Origin: Tretioscincus oriximinensis
Taxonomy: Eukaryota; Chordata; Lepidosauria; Squamata; Gymnophthalmidae
DNA: 64,000 nucleotides
NCBI GenBank assembly: GCA_022410635.1
Contig: JAJVDF010000001.1
Span: 10,709,722-10,773,721 of the forward strand
Direction of reading: 5' to 3'
Of this stretch, positions 46,556-57,215 are shown piece after piece; the stretch's first letter is position 1, and every line of letters starts with the position of its first letter. The notes under the pieces were generated by a model that ran no database searches, was not told the origin of the DNA, and saw only the letters and a program-made list of their open reading frames with translations. The position numbers and the translations under genes were made by a program.

Positions 46556-48301
46556 GATCATCAGAGTTCCCAAGGAACTCATTTTGTACATCACTGAATT
46601 TTGTTTTCTTGCTAAAGTGGCCCTTGAAGTCACATGCATTCCTTCTGCAGGTTAATATTCTCTGAACCAGCAGTAGATCTTTTAAAAAAGATTTACTGGT
46701 CTCTAGTTTGGATACTCATTTTGGTCACTTCATGCTATGCTCCAGTAAAGATGAGGCATTCTAGCAGGGAACAGGGCATCCTTGTAAATTGCACCAGCAT
46801 GCAGTAGGGAAGGTCACTGAAATCTTTGCTGACCCAGTCTAAAGTATGGCAGAAAGGCCCCTAAAAAAAGAAAGTCATATACTTTCCTTTAATCAGTATG
46901 ATAAAGTAATACTTCTGCTTGCCAAAATTATGCCAGTCAGTGGCATCCAAATCTTTCATTAAATACCTTGCACCATTCCATGAATTTTAAATTAGATCAT
47001 ATTTGCAAATTCTTTTGCAGTCAGTTCTTTGCTTTTTACACTAATTTTGAGCATTGCAAAGCTTCTGACTAGAGCCCATATTCACTTTACTGTCAAAGTC
47101 TGCAACTTAGTTGTTCTAAACACAGTCTCTGTGCATTGCTTAATCAATAGGCAGCAGCGAAGAGCAGCCCATAAGATCATCCCAAATGGCAATTGCTGCC
47201 AACCATTTTTAGATCCTTCTTTTATTACCATGATTTCTTATTGATTTTGCAGTGAGGCTGCTTGGCAAATAATACTTCTTTTAAAGGCTCTTTTGGCTTT
47301 GGAAATGAATGCTCAAGTCACAGTTAGTTATTAACAATAGCTTCCTTTCTGGATATGGCTGAAAAAATAAGACATTAAAGATGGGAGCTGCAGTAGAGGG
47401 GCGAACTGCAAATGCTGAATAATGGGGAAGGACGGGATACCCAATGATCAAATGTAATTGAAAGAACTCAAACAGAGTTTTCTGACTAGAGACTCTCTCC
47501 CTAACCATCACCCTTCATTCTTGATGCTGATGAAGAAAACATGACTGTAGTGTCGAGGAACTTGAATGAGGAGAGTATTAATAGGCTTATATTCTTACGA
47601 TGAGGTAGGCACGGGTTTCTGGTTTGCATTTCTGAGAACTGAACATTAGGTAATAGTCAATTTTATCCTTGGTTAAATTTTATATAACTGGCCATATCTT
47701 TTAAGCATAATGAACTAGCATGATTGTGAAATTTGAGGATAGTATTATTGGACAAATAATGTTCGTTCTTGGGATGTGCAGAAAGAGAAATTTTGGTTCT
47801 GGTTCACAGTTTAATAGCATACAGTACCTTCAAACAATTGGGTGTTCATGTTCACATTTGAACACACTTATAAATAAGAAATTAAGTTTTTCATTGGTTT
47901 GAGTTGATTTGATTCAATCAAACACAACATGCAAATAACAGCGTATTTAGTTTGATGTAAACTCGTTCAAACATGGACTGTTCAAATATGTGAATGCAAA
48001 TCTGATTTTAGACACCTGTAATCTGCTCTTATTTTCACCCTGATGTGGGTGGAGGTTTTGGAGCCCTGTAAGTCCTAGTTGCTGACTACTTGTGCCAAAT
48101 TATGGAGTTAGGCTAGAGCATAGCTCAGTCTTAATATGAACATATATAACTTTTAAAAATGTAACTAGCAGTTTAAAAAATAAGAACTATGATTTTAATA
48201 AGACTGACCTATTTTCTCCAGTACGTTAATGGCTTTGCTCTCTAACCTTTAAGATGCAACAGAAAAGTTGACTTTTTTATTAGAAACACTGTTGATGTTC
48301 C

Positions 48302-48370
48302 TTTAAGAGATACCAAAAGCACACAGTCTATCCAAAATGCCTATACTGTGTGCTTTTGGTATCTCTTAAA
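48302..48370. repeat. Perfect hairpin: 26-bp stem, 17-base loop
   Basis: Arms 48302-48327 and 48345-48370 are exact reverse complements (core AGAGATACCAAAAGCACACA). The loop is 48328-48344. Total length of 69 is in the range of microRNA precursors or very short MITEs. No target duplication is evident. Confidence 0.95.
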
Positions 48371-48469
48371 TGTTTCCATGAAAATCGGACAGGTAAATGT
48401 CATGATGGAATGGAATCAATTTTGTGCATGAGTATGTTTTAAGAGTGATTGTTCCTACTGGCCAAATAA

Positions 48470-48715
48470 TGAAATGAGATGCAACGTAATTCAACAGCTG
48501 CATTTGTTTCCCTCATCCCTAATTAAATGCAGGAACTGGATCATTGAGGGTAGGAAAGGGAGGTCTATTTCTAGTTGCGGTTCTAATCATGATAATTTTC
48601 ATGCATTCATTAGTGTTTATTAGCATCACAGACCAGCAATAAAAAGAAACAGCCAACTGAGACAGTTAAAAAGCAGACACTAGATGCTATAAACAAACTA
48701 TGTTGGCAAATGTCC
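48470..48715. other. Candidate conserved non-coding element in intron 5
   Basis: Repeat-free block with E-box CAGCTG, TAATTAAA and CTAATCATG-type homeodomain text. Candidate only. Confidence 0.25.
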
Positions 48716-49624
48716 TACAGAATCAAAGGGCAAAATTAAATGGCTGGAATGAAACAGATTATAAATAAAACCAGTGTTCTCAGATTCATGTTTCATTTCA
48801 AAGGGAAGAGCTTGTATCCAAAAATTAGAAATCAAGTTCAATTTCAAAACCCAACATCTGGATATACATCATTGTATGCAAATTTGCAAGCCAAAAATAT
48901 AGTATGCGGTCAGATGCAACCACTGGGTGAAAGAGAGATGGAGGTGCAAAATATTTTATTTCTTCAGGTACCTTATCATGTCCTAAAGTTTGGAAATGGT
49001 AGAGGGTTTTTTACACCAGGAATAATGAAATCGAAGGCAAACTCCCCCCCACCCCCAGTCACATTGGGTGGAATTAATCTGGCATGGGAACAAATGCTAA
49101 AGGTAAGAACAAATCAGGGCCATGGAAACTAAACTGGTGGAAACAAATGTGAGTACTTGTTGTTAGGAAGTCCCTGCCAGACTTGAAGATGAAAGAATGC
49201 CAGCATTTGGAAATATGAGTATTCTTTTTACTGTTTGTCAATTTTTTGAGGAGGGTCAATTGAAAAAATCTGTGTCTGATTGCACCCTAAATACTTCTTT
49301 TTGCACCCTAAATACCACTTCTTTTCCTAAACGTTTTTTTAAAAAAGCCTCTCCAACAGATTCACTGGAAAGTCCAAAGTTAAAAGAAGACTAAGAAATA
49401 AAATGAGAAGAATTTTTAAATTTCAAAATGTTTGTGTTTGTTAAAGATGGCTGAATAAAGAAAAAAAAAGAAGAAAAAAAAGATTGGTGTTGTAAACAAC
49501 AATGATGAAGAAAATGATCAACAAAAATATACATCTATAAATATATAATCTTCTGCTATCTCTGTTACCATGAGAAGATTTCAAATAAAGTTTAAAATAA
49601 GGAGTTTTGCTTCTATTTAAACAG

Positions 49625-49871
49625 CCTCTGCGAGGGAAAAACCCTGTAGACCTCATTACAGTTGATTGCTTAATAGAGCTACAGGATTTCCAGAACCCCT
49701 TTCAATACTGGATAGTTAGGGTTCTGGAGAATGTTGGAGGAAGATTACGCCTTCGCTTTGTGGGATTGGAGGAGACTGAATCCTATGACCAGTGGTTGTT
49801 TTACTTGGATTACAGACTTCGACCAGTTGGTTGGTGTCAAGAGAATAAATACAGACTGGACCCACCAGCAG
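49625..49871 (+). CDS. SFMBT2: SFMBT2 exon 6: residues 178-259, MBT repeat 2 core
   Basis: Acceptor TATTTAAACAG|CCT and donor GCAG|GTAAAA. There are 82 codons plus one base, ending in phase 1. Landmarks: [12 protein letters not shown] (178-189), LIELQD (193-198), [18 protein letters not shown] (205-222), YDQWLFYLD (231-239), [10 protein letters not shown] (242-251) and DPP (256-258). YDQWLFY carries several aromatic residues in the cage segment. Compared with the human form as I recall it, substitutions are few (for example [10 protein letters not shown] where human has VGSLIELQDS). Confidence 0.98.
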
Positions 49872-50227
49872 GTAAAATAGAATATACAAACTGTTATTCC
49901 AGTGGATGCTGTTTTATTATCAATTTCTTTTAATTTCAGTTCAGATAACTTTATTGATGTTAAAATGTTTATTTGGGTGTGGTCTTTGCTAGGTATTGCT
50001 AGAATGCTCTGNTTAGTAGCGGATGGCATGAAAATTAGTATATAGGGGATAAAGGACAAAAAATGACAGCCCTTCAAGGCAGTGGAATTTTGGTATGTTT
50101 TATAGTAATGATGTAAGAGAAAGAAAAAAAGGGAGGGCGGAAGAGAGAGAAGAAAGAAAATGTCTGCCTGTGTTGAATGAGACATTGGACTTGGCAATAG
50201 CATAAAACTAGCATAATCATTCCAGAT

Positions 50228-50325
50228 GTGAAGCAGGTGAAGACGCATGCATACCTATGAAATCTCATGCTGCCTACCTTTCTCCTGTTAGTCCCCAAGT
50301 GCTACAAGCCCCCTTATAGCAAATG
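50228..50325 (+). mobile_element. Palindromic family: single right arm, copy E
   Basis: CTCATGCTGCCTACCTTTCT then GTCCCCAAGTGCTACAAGCC match the right arm of copies A-D; left arm and tail are missing. Confidence 0.7.
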
Positions 50326-51262
50326 TAGTTCATGCAGCTTCCTACTATGGTGCTCCAACCACTCTTATGTGGATAGAACCAAACCAAAGTGACTTGACAG
50401 ATATATCGGGACTGAGATACCTAACAGTTACTACAAAAGATGGGATTTTTTGCCTGGTGAATGTTGGGCTGGATCACTTGCTCTAACAAGATGCAGAATA
50501 CTGTGGATAAGTAGAAACATCCAACAAAGTCCATTTTGAAAACATATTCTATGCTCTCCAGGAGAATATGGCCTTAATTTGAGGCCTCTAAAAGAAAATT
50601 TGTAAAATTTGCTGTGCTGATTCTCTGATCTGTGTCCTCCTTTTACCTGCTGCAAAAAGATCAAAGCAGTTACCATGCTATGCTTTATCACCCCCAAGTC
50701 TCTATTCCTTTCACTTTGAAATCTATGAACATATGAAGCTGTGCTTTGGTGAATCAGAACGTTTAAACTATCTAGCTCCATTTTATCTTTATGGCCAACA
50801 AAAAACTTCTAGAATCGCAAATTGTAAAGCCTGGAGAAACTGGAATTTTATCTGGAAAATTCTCAGATACAAAGCAGACATCCTAGCCTTGGGTTATGGT
50901 ATTCTTCCTGGTTATTGGCTAATTTCAGGAAGAAAATATATGGTTTATATAGGGGAGATATAGTGGAGCAGCCATGCATTCACAGATGGTTGATAACAGG
51001 CTGTATCCAGATAGGGTTGGAAACCTGGGATCATCCTGACACTGTATTGGAACTGCCATGTGTATTTGGTATAGGGTATAGGAATGAAATTCTGGCATAT
51101 TTCTGCTTTGGAAAATAAAACTGATTTTTCCTAAATTAGGAATATAGTTTACCTTGTCTGAATGCTTGTTCCCAGAATCCATCTTTTTGTAAATGTCCAC
51201 TGCACATGTGCAGGGAACAATACTTGTTCACTTTGGGGTGTGTTGGATCAGTAAGTAGAAGA

Positions 51263-51562
51263 AGAAGAACTGGGTTCTTATACTGCATTTTTCTCACCTT
51301 TCAAAGTGACTCAAAGNGGCTTACAAGGGTATTTTTGCCCGAAGGCTTACATTCTATCTTCCCCACCAGGCTGTGGTGATTCCCATGTACCTACCTGCAG
51401 TCAGTTGCAATTTCTTGCAATTCATGCTTTCGAAAAGCAGGGTTAGCTAGAGNTGCAGGCTAGTGGAAGGTGCTCCCCCCTTCCCACATCCAACACAGGG
51501 CTTCGAAACCCGATCTCCCAGCTGAGAGACGGATTCCTTAGCAACTGAGCTATCCGTGCCTC
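51263..51562 (-). mobile_element. tRNA-headed SINE (family 2), antisense, near full length
   Basis: About 300 bases collinear with 5922-6228. The minus strand begins GAGGCACGGATAGCTCAGTT, a tRNA-like head. It has B-box-like GGTTTCGAAGCC and ends near AGAAGAAGAACTGGGTTCTT on the + strand. Confidence 0.85.
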
Positions 51563-52899
51563 ACGATGATGTGATGGGANTGAGTTAAACTTGCCATAGA
51601 CTTGTTTAACTTTGGCCAGCTGTTTGTCAGGGATCGTGAGAGGCAATTGCAGGATCTTGCGTTATCCTCTTGCCATCAGAAGGCAGACAAGGAAATTAAT
51701 CAGTAGTTTGCAAAGCCAGGTTTATTTTTATTTGAAAGCTTGTGTTTGCATATTTATGCAGAGCTGCTACAATTTAACATGGAAATTCAATTTAACAAAG
51801 TTTGAAAAACAGTGAATAAAAACCCGGTGTTTGTTCAAACTGCTGCCTGAGGGCTAATTATTAATGTTTTATATTGGTTTGTGTTTTTTATTTCAAATGT
51901 AATTATTTCTGTTCTGTAGCAGTTTAGTAGGAGGGGACATGATTCTATCTTTACATCTTTTATTTTGAAAAACCTAAATAAAATTTAGCTAAAAATTGTC
52001 CCAGACCAGAAGCAAATGGAGAAGTTTAAACCAACTCCTCGCATCTTGGAATCCTGAGATGTTTTTCCTCTTAATCAGTTGATTAAACATTTAACAAGAG
52101 AAGCTGTAGATCCTTTTCCTCAGCTGATCTGCACACTTATATGTGACTCCTAACACTAGGAGATCCAGTTGTCCCCAGTGCCGGTCCAAAAGTGCTGCTC
52201 ATTGGACATCTTGTTTCAGTTCAAGCATGTTTTTGTCTCATTGCAAATTAATCCTCTAAAAATTAATGCTGGCCTTTTTAAGTGTACATAAATGCATATG
52301 TCTGCTGGCATTGCAGTGGTACTGAATAATACTGTTAACTATATAAAAGCAAGCTCTTTAAATGAGTCGTCATAAATTTGCTGTGAACAGTGCATAAAAT
52401 TGCTAGCACATAGGCAATCACAGTAGAACCTGACCTCCCCCGTACACATTTATTGCCTCAGGAATATAGAGCAAAAGTAATAAATTCATTGTTGGCCTCC
52501 TTGCCCCTGTAGTTTTTATAAAGAACAAATGATGAATTTGGCTTTTGCTGCTTTTACACAGCAACAAACTGGATTTATCAACTGCTTACAAAGAAGCAAA
52601 CTGGATTTCTAGCAGCATCCAGACTCTCATATGTTATCTATGGATGAGATGATTCCCCAAGAGCAAGAGAGCTATTTTGGCTTTTACTGCTAAGCTTGGC
52701 TCTAAATCTATGTGGCCAATTGGATTTTCTGTGTTATTATTCAACTCATGTTCATTCACTCTCTGTACTTGTTGCAAAATAAATGCTCTGAATTGGTGTT
52801 TGCNCTAAGCAGAAATTACTCTCCCTCAGTCTGTCCATCACCAATCCTACATTTTGCAATAAAACCCTCTTCTTAGAATGATGGAAAATGAGAGAGAGA

Positions 52900-53124
52900 A
52901 ACATAAGGGAAGAAGACCTACTGGATCAGGCCCATCCAGTCCAGCATCCTGTTTCACACTGTGACTATTAACTGGTTCTGGGCATTTTCAAGCAAAAGGT
53001 AAAATTAAAACCTTTGTTTGCTCTCATCCCCTGTGAACGGTCTTTAGAGGCATCCTCTCTGCCTCACCTAGACATCCGTTACTCCATGAATTTGTCTAAT
53101 TCTATTAAAAACATAAGAAGACCC
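52900..53124 (-). mobile_element. Old CR1 LINE 3' region, antisense
   Basis: ACATAAGGGAAGAAGACCTA, CCATCCAGTCCAGCATCCTG and on to the CCATGAATTTGTCTAATTCT segment; decayed. Confidence 0.7.
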
Positions 53125-53298
53125 TAGGCTGACCAGATGACCTCTTTTGGGGGAGGGTTGAAATCCCGTTTTTGGGGTGCCTCCCAGTTTTTTCTGAGAA
53201 AAAAATAAAAAATGGAAAAAAATTCCTTAGAAAAAACTAGGAGGCACTCCAAAACCAGGTTTCAACCCCCCCAAAAAAGGAGTCATCTGGTCAGCCTA
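53125..53298. mobile_element. Foldback element with TAGGCTGACCAGATGAC ends, copy 2
   Basis: Arms TAGGCTGACCAGATGACC and GAGTCATCTGGTCAGCCTA. Flanks GAAGACCC (53117-53124) and GAAGAGCC (53299-53306) are a probable 8-bp target duplication with one mismatch, made by insertion into a CR1 tail. This points to the hAT superfamily although the ends lack CAG. Confidence 0.85.
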
Positions 53299-53690
53299 GA
53301 AGAGCCCTACTAGCTTAAACCACAGCACATCTAGTCCAGCATTCCGGACACAGTAGAGCATCATCTCAAATGGAAGTCAACAGCAAAACCTTTATCTCCT
53401 CTTGATTCTTTAAATGCNGTCTTTAGAAGCATCCTTCCACTCTCTCCAACTTGGAGGCAATATCTAGTAATCTTTCCTTAAGTCCAACCCCCCACAAGCA
53501 GCCTAACATGATAAAGAATGTAAAAAAGAGCCTTGCTAGATTAGGCCACAGCCACTGCTACACCTGACATTCATGGATTTTTCTAACCAGTTCTTCAAAC
53601 AATCCAGACTGGTTGCTGGCACCATCCTTTGTGGTACTAAATTCTTAGACCAATGATCCTATGGGTGAGAATGCTTCCCTGGTTCTAATA
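53299..53690 (-). mobile_element. Old CR1 LINE 3' region, antisense
   Basis: Continues the CR1 tail split by the foldback element: AGAGCCCTACTAGCTTAAAC, CATCTAGTCCAGCATTCCGG, with a second piece from about 53524 (AGAGCCTTGCTAGATTAGGC). Confidence 0.65.
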
Positions 53691-53869
53691 TGCAATGAAA
53701 AAAAAGTAGATCTCTTTCCACCTGTTCCACACCATGTTTGATTTCATATACAGTACTTTAGTCAGTTGTTTGCTATAAAAAGGCAATGCAGTTTTTTAGG
53801 CAAACATCTTATCCTGTGTAAGGAGAAAGGAAGAAGAGAAAAAACAAGTTTTATATTGGGTTGTGCCCA

Positions 53870-54200
53870 GTCAACTTCCTCAAGGAGTCTTTGCAGTTAT
53901 CTTCTTCAAGGAACTTCCTCAATCAGGAACTTTCTCAAGAATCATCAGTTTCTTGAAGAAGTTTCCTTTAAAGCCGTCTCCTCAAAAAGCTTCTGCCAAC
54001 TTCTTTAATTGGTTTGCTTTTCTCAGTTAGATTCTTCAAGGTGCTTCTGTCAGCTTCCTCAGGGAAGTTCCTCAAAAACGTTTAGGCAGCTTCATCAAGG
54101 ACTTTCTTCAGTTAGTGTCCTCAAGGAGTTTCCTCAGATAAAGTCATTCAGGATCCTTTATCAGCTTTCTCAGTCAGCTTCGTCAAGGAGCTTAACAGCT
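53870..54200. repeat. Degenerate minisatellite (TTCCTCAAGGAGCTTC-like units)
   Basis: About fifteen imperfect units mixing CTTCCTCAAGGA, CTTCTTCAAGG and CAGTCAGCTT. The overlapping frames read as Ser/Leu/Gln-rich peptides, an effect of the repeat. Confidence 0.8.
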
Positions 54201-56669
54201 CCGCTGCCACTATCAGGTCATCCCACATGAAAACACAAGGACCAGGCTGTATATGTAAGAAGCTGCATCTTGCCTATCAAACATTTTGCATTTTAGAGAA
54301 GCATAGAAGTCCTCAAGTGCCTTCACAGGCTGTTCACGTTTTTCAGAGATGGGTATGTGTGGCTGTAATGTATATATTTTGAATGGCCTGTTGGATGCAC
54401 AGCTAAAAAGTGGTTGTAGCTGAGTGAAGAAATGAACCCCCTGATTTTCATAATGAATAGAGCCTACTAGTACTAGTGAAGAAGACAATGCAGCTAAAAG
54501 AAGTCATATCAAGAGTGACAATAGGTAGAGCTACTGCTAAGGACAATGATCATTAAGGCTGCATTTCTATGAAAATTGGCCCTGACTGNACATGGTGAAT
54601 TAACCAAGTGGGAAGTAAAAAATCCTTTAATCCATGGCACAGCAAATAGGTTTGCAAGGCAAGTGGATTGGATCCAGTCGTTCCGCTCTGAACAGCTGTG
54701 TTAAGTGTATTTAAGGCAAGGTGCCAAGACTGACAGTTTGCCTTCATTAACACTGAAATTTACTAGAGGGTCTGGCAGGAGCTCAATATTGTTGGATTAC
54801 TGTTTATCTTTCCTGCCATATTGTTTTCTGGGCACTGGTTGCAAGATAGTAATGGTGCAGCAAAGCAAGCGATCATCCTGGCCAGACTCTATTCTACGCT
54901 TGCTTTTCTCCACTTGAGGATTTAAAGGCATCTTAAAAGTTCACATGGTATAACTTGGATTTTTTTCAACAGCATTGGTTTTTAACCAGCATGACCAGGA
55001 TAGTGTCACTTGGGCATCTTAAAAGCTATTTAAGATGGATCCAGTCATAGTAGCTTTTTCTTTACTGAAAATGGCTTAGAAATGGTAGCATGTGGACACT
55101 GATGTTCTCATCCTACCTCCAATCCATGACTCTTTCTGCACAAGGATTTATTTGGGATTTTATCCCAAAATAAAGACCACCTATTCACATTCCAATGCAG
55201 ATTACAATAAGCCCAGGTAAGATTTGCCTATTGTAACTGTGAGTGAGGCAAAGAAGCGACTGCTGCCTTCTGCAGCCAACTTTGAAACAGAGTATTCTCA
55301 TGCTTTGGCTGTTGAGTCTACTGCCCAGACAGCTTGACAAGTGTCATTGGCTATGGACACAGCAGAGGCACAGAGCTGACATGCCCTTGCTCTAACTCTG
55401 ACTGCCTTCATTCCACCTGCCTCATCCCACATGGAATCTCACTGGACAACAGGCACCCCAGCTCGTCTAATGAGATCTCTAGTAACTGAAGATGTTCAAG
55501 ATCAGACTCGNGATGACTCTGATTCATGTAGGGGTTATTTTTACTATATTCATTTTGTATTTTGTTTCTATTGCTTTAGTTTGCCTGAAACCTTCAGCTG
55601 TTGTGGATGGGGTAAAACGTGCCAATTAAACAAAGGGTTACTTATGTTTACCTCTTCAATCCCAAATGTCACAAAATAGCCCATGAGTTATAAAGTCTTC
55701 CAAATGTTCCCTTAAGCTGGATTCTAAGGAATGTTAGAAGAATGTTCCTAGGCAATCTTCAACCTGTATAATTTTTTCCATCCCAGATTTCATTGCTGAA
55801 GCTACACTGGGCACAAAACTTACCATAAGCAAAAGACTGAAGAAATAATGTAGCAGTTTGTTCGATCTGCCACTAACCTTAATGGGAACATATGGACGTC
55901 ATGTAAATAAGAAAATCTGTTTATGTTGAAAATCTCATTTCTTGTTAATCAGCCCAACAAATGACTATATAAAACCTACCAGTGAGGCAGATTGTTGGCA
56001 CTTCCATTTTAGGGTTGGCCAATTTGACTGTCCTACCAGCTGGGTTCATGGATAAAAATCTATACCATTATCTCCTATCAGTTAAAACTGGTGATCTTGT
56101 GTGTGCATTGCATGGAAGAACATCCCTGATTTTGTTCAGACCCCACCTCCAACCTCCAGACTAGTGCAACACCAGATGAGAATAAAATGAATGTTGGCAT
56201 AAAATTGGCTTTTTTGTATAGAGTACTTTTAAGATCTCACCAGACAAAAGAGTAAATTGCAAGGTCTTCTTTAGATCTTGCTATTGCTTCTCCCTATTCT
56301 GACCCAAAGTAAAGAATCAATCTTGGTAGTTTTTCTTGTACTGTTCTAGATCCAAATACCCATGTTAGCTATCTCGCACTCCTTTATATTTTTCCCAACT
56401 ATTGGCTTGAATCTAGTCATTTCGATAAGGAGCAATGATGCAAATAGTTTCCAAATAGAGATACGGAATCAGTATTCGGGAAAACCAAGCACTGGTGTTT
56501 GATTTTCTGCAATATCATTATTTTGAATGTTTGATCCATTTAACCAGGAATATAATAGATTGTTTCAGATGTGTCTGTCATATAGCCCTTGGAGAAAAGC
56601 GAGTTTTATAAATGTGCTTATAGGATCAGAGAATATGTGACTCTAATGAGATCATCTAATGATCTAGGG

Positions 56670-56826
56670 CAGAGATGTCAAACTGGTGGCCCTCCAGATG
56701 TTCCTGAACCACAACTCCCAACATTCCATTCCACTCCCAGCACTGTACTCCACTCTGCTAAACCAAATTGAACATTGGGAGTTGTGGTTCAGGAACATCT
56801 GGAGGGCCACCAGTTTGACATCTCTG
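56670..56826. mobile_element. hAT-type foldback MITE, copy 2 (157 bp)
   Basis: Same terminal repeats as 10881-11037 and the same length, inserted in the opposite orientation. Perfect 8-bp target duplication ATCTAGGG (56662-56669 and 56827-56834). Confidence 0.93.
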
Positions 56827-57117
56827 ATCTAGGGTTTTAACTAAGGAAGTAAAATTCCCATTTTTAGTTTTCACTAGTGTTCACATTTTACAATTTGTTT
56901 TAATTGCTGTAGTCTTTCCAAAGCGCTTTGGGTAAAAGTGGTATAAAAAGGCAAACAAATAAATAATAAATCATCTAACTCACGGAAAGCAATACATTCT
57001 GAATGCAACTTCCAGAAGGCTAAGGAATATGATAAAGCTTTAAAAAATGTACAGCATTTGAATAATGTATTTCAGAACACGCCCTTGCTGTTTGAACATC
57101 CGTATTCTTTTTTGTAG

Positions 57118-57215
57118 AAATCTCTTCTCTGAAGTCTGTCACTGAATGGCAATCAGCTCTTGATAAATCCCTTACTGAGGCAGCAAAGTTTCCCCTCCCA
57201 ATGGAAGTGTTTAAA
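57118..57215 (+). CDS. SFMBT2: SFMBT2 exon 7: residues 260-292, arm of MBT repeat 3
   Basis: Acceptor CTTTTTTGTAG|AA and donor TTTAAA|GTAAGT. Two bases complete codon 260 and 32 codons follow, ending in phase 0. It reads [19 protein letters not shown] (260-278), then [12 protein letters not shown] (281-292). The [12 protein letters not shown] helix is the arm of repeat 3, and the FPLPMEVFK tail matches human exactly. The N-terminal half is the least conserved part of the coding sequence in this window, as expected for an inter-repeat linker. Confidence 0.97.

Larger units (their letters stand above)
45112..49624 (+). other. SFMBT2: SFMBT2 intron 5
   Basis: 4.5 kb. Contains a CR1 tip, a sense L2 3' end and a perfect 26-bp-stem hairpin (48302-48370), listed separately. 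The parts 45120-45890, 46560-48290 and 48720-49620 hold nothing recognised. Confidence 0.7.
49872..57117 (+). other. SFMBT2: SFMBT2 intron 6
   Basis: 7.2 kb. Contains one arm of the palindromic family, a near-complete family 2 SINE, old CR1 pieces, a foldback element, a minisatellite and a hAT MITE. The stretches 50320-51260, 51570-52900 and 54210-56660 hold nothing recognised apart from a short repeat-like inverted segment near 55140-55200. Confidence 0.7.

Noticed and set aside
48740..49132. 130-codon frame in intron 5
   Set aside because: No family resemblance, and SFMBT2 exons 5 and 6 already join in phase without it.
53766..54230. Ser/Gln-rich frames
   Set aside because: Produced by the degenerate minisatellite.
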